From: Clostridiales bacterium
GTDB taxonomy: Bacteria > Bacillota > Clostridia > Christensenellales > JAISNN01
DNA length: 36,890 nucleotides
Direction: 5' to 3'
Assembly: GCA_031273825.1 (NCBI GenBank)
Contig: JAISRB010000096.1
Location: 1 to 36,890 of the forward strand
Every line of letters starts with the position of its first letter. The first letter of the stretch is position 1. Made by a program: the position numbers and the translations under genes. The notes under the pieces are model-generated. The model had not been told where the DNA came from and did no database searches. It saw nothing but the letters and a program-made list of their open reading frames with translations. Below are positions 36,555-36,890 of the stretch, piece by piece.

Positions 36555-36788
36555 TTAATAGTTCCACACTACGGGACAATTCAAAACAAAAAACAACAAA
36601 TTCCATGAGCGAGACCAACCGCTTGGCGCACTACTAGCTCTTGCGTATATCGTTAATGCACCGCAACCATAAAACGCAGAATCGCCTATCACTGTTACGC
36701 TAAGCGGTATTATTATCGATTCTAAACTACTGCAGTAGTAGAACGCCTCAGTGCCTATGCTCGACACCTTGTAAAAAGGGCATACCCA
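36555..36788 (-). pseudogene. C-terminal remnant of a BspA-type leucine-rich-repeat (LRR_5) surface protein
   Basis: YKVSSIGTEAFYYCSSLESIIIPLSVTVIGDSAFYGCGALTIYARASSAPSGWSRSWN...NCPVVWNY; in-frame stop at 36789-36791, no signal peptide or N-terminus. Confidence 0.7.
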
Positions 36789-36890
36789 TTATAAATTTGT
36801 ATTAATAAACCTATAAATTATATTGATTTCTTGTTTAATTTTTCCGTCGGAGCGTTTCGGGTAGCCGATTTCTATCCGCGCTATCAGTTG
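36789..36890 (-). CDS. C-terminal 33 codons of a probable serine recombinase (DUF4368-like tail), truncated by the window edge
   Basis: QLIARIEIGYPKRSDGKIKQEINIIYRFINTNL-stop resembles recombinase tails of the form RIEI...KR.GK..QEI.I.YRFI. Confidence 0.45.
   Translation of the reverse strand, partial: QLIARIEIGYPKRSDGKIKQEINIIYRFINTNL

Overview
Window from an apparently Firmicutes/Clostridia-like chromosome (inferred from the IspH-S1 fusion and a scpA-scpB-cmk-ispH/rpsA minus-strand operon). Most of 6.8-34.4 kb is housekeeping: ATP-grasp, PHP phosphatase, DUF2344, purM, ispH-rpsA fusion, cmk, HI0933-type flavoprotein, surE, an oversized RND transporter, scpB, scpA, M50 protease, PI-PLC-C1-like protein, dusB, YabN-like mazG, MgtC family, amidase, PadR plus partner, rsmA, a DUF4097-like protein and dCMP deaminase. 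The left 6.5 kb is one minus-strand lipoprotein ORF (>=2173 codons, open at the left edge). It is absent from the ORF track because it has no stop inside the window. The most interesting region is 34.5-36.9 kb on the minus strand. It holds a retron-type reverse transcriptase with both retron hallmarks (NAxxH = NAERH, VTG = VTGII) plus YADD, a highly structured upstream region with inverted and tandem repeats, and two small downstream membrane-protein ORFs (53 aa, missing from the track, and 73 aa). To the right is an apparent mobile-element junction: the C-terminal end of a recombinase-like protein abutting a truncated BspA-type LRR remnant. Other leads are a DnaA-box-like cluster, a duplicated purM start with a basic uORF, a ~400-aa insertion in the RND porter domain, and heptad intergenic repeats. 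All family calls come from reading motifs by eye; no database search was run.
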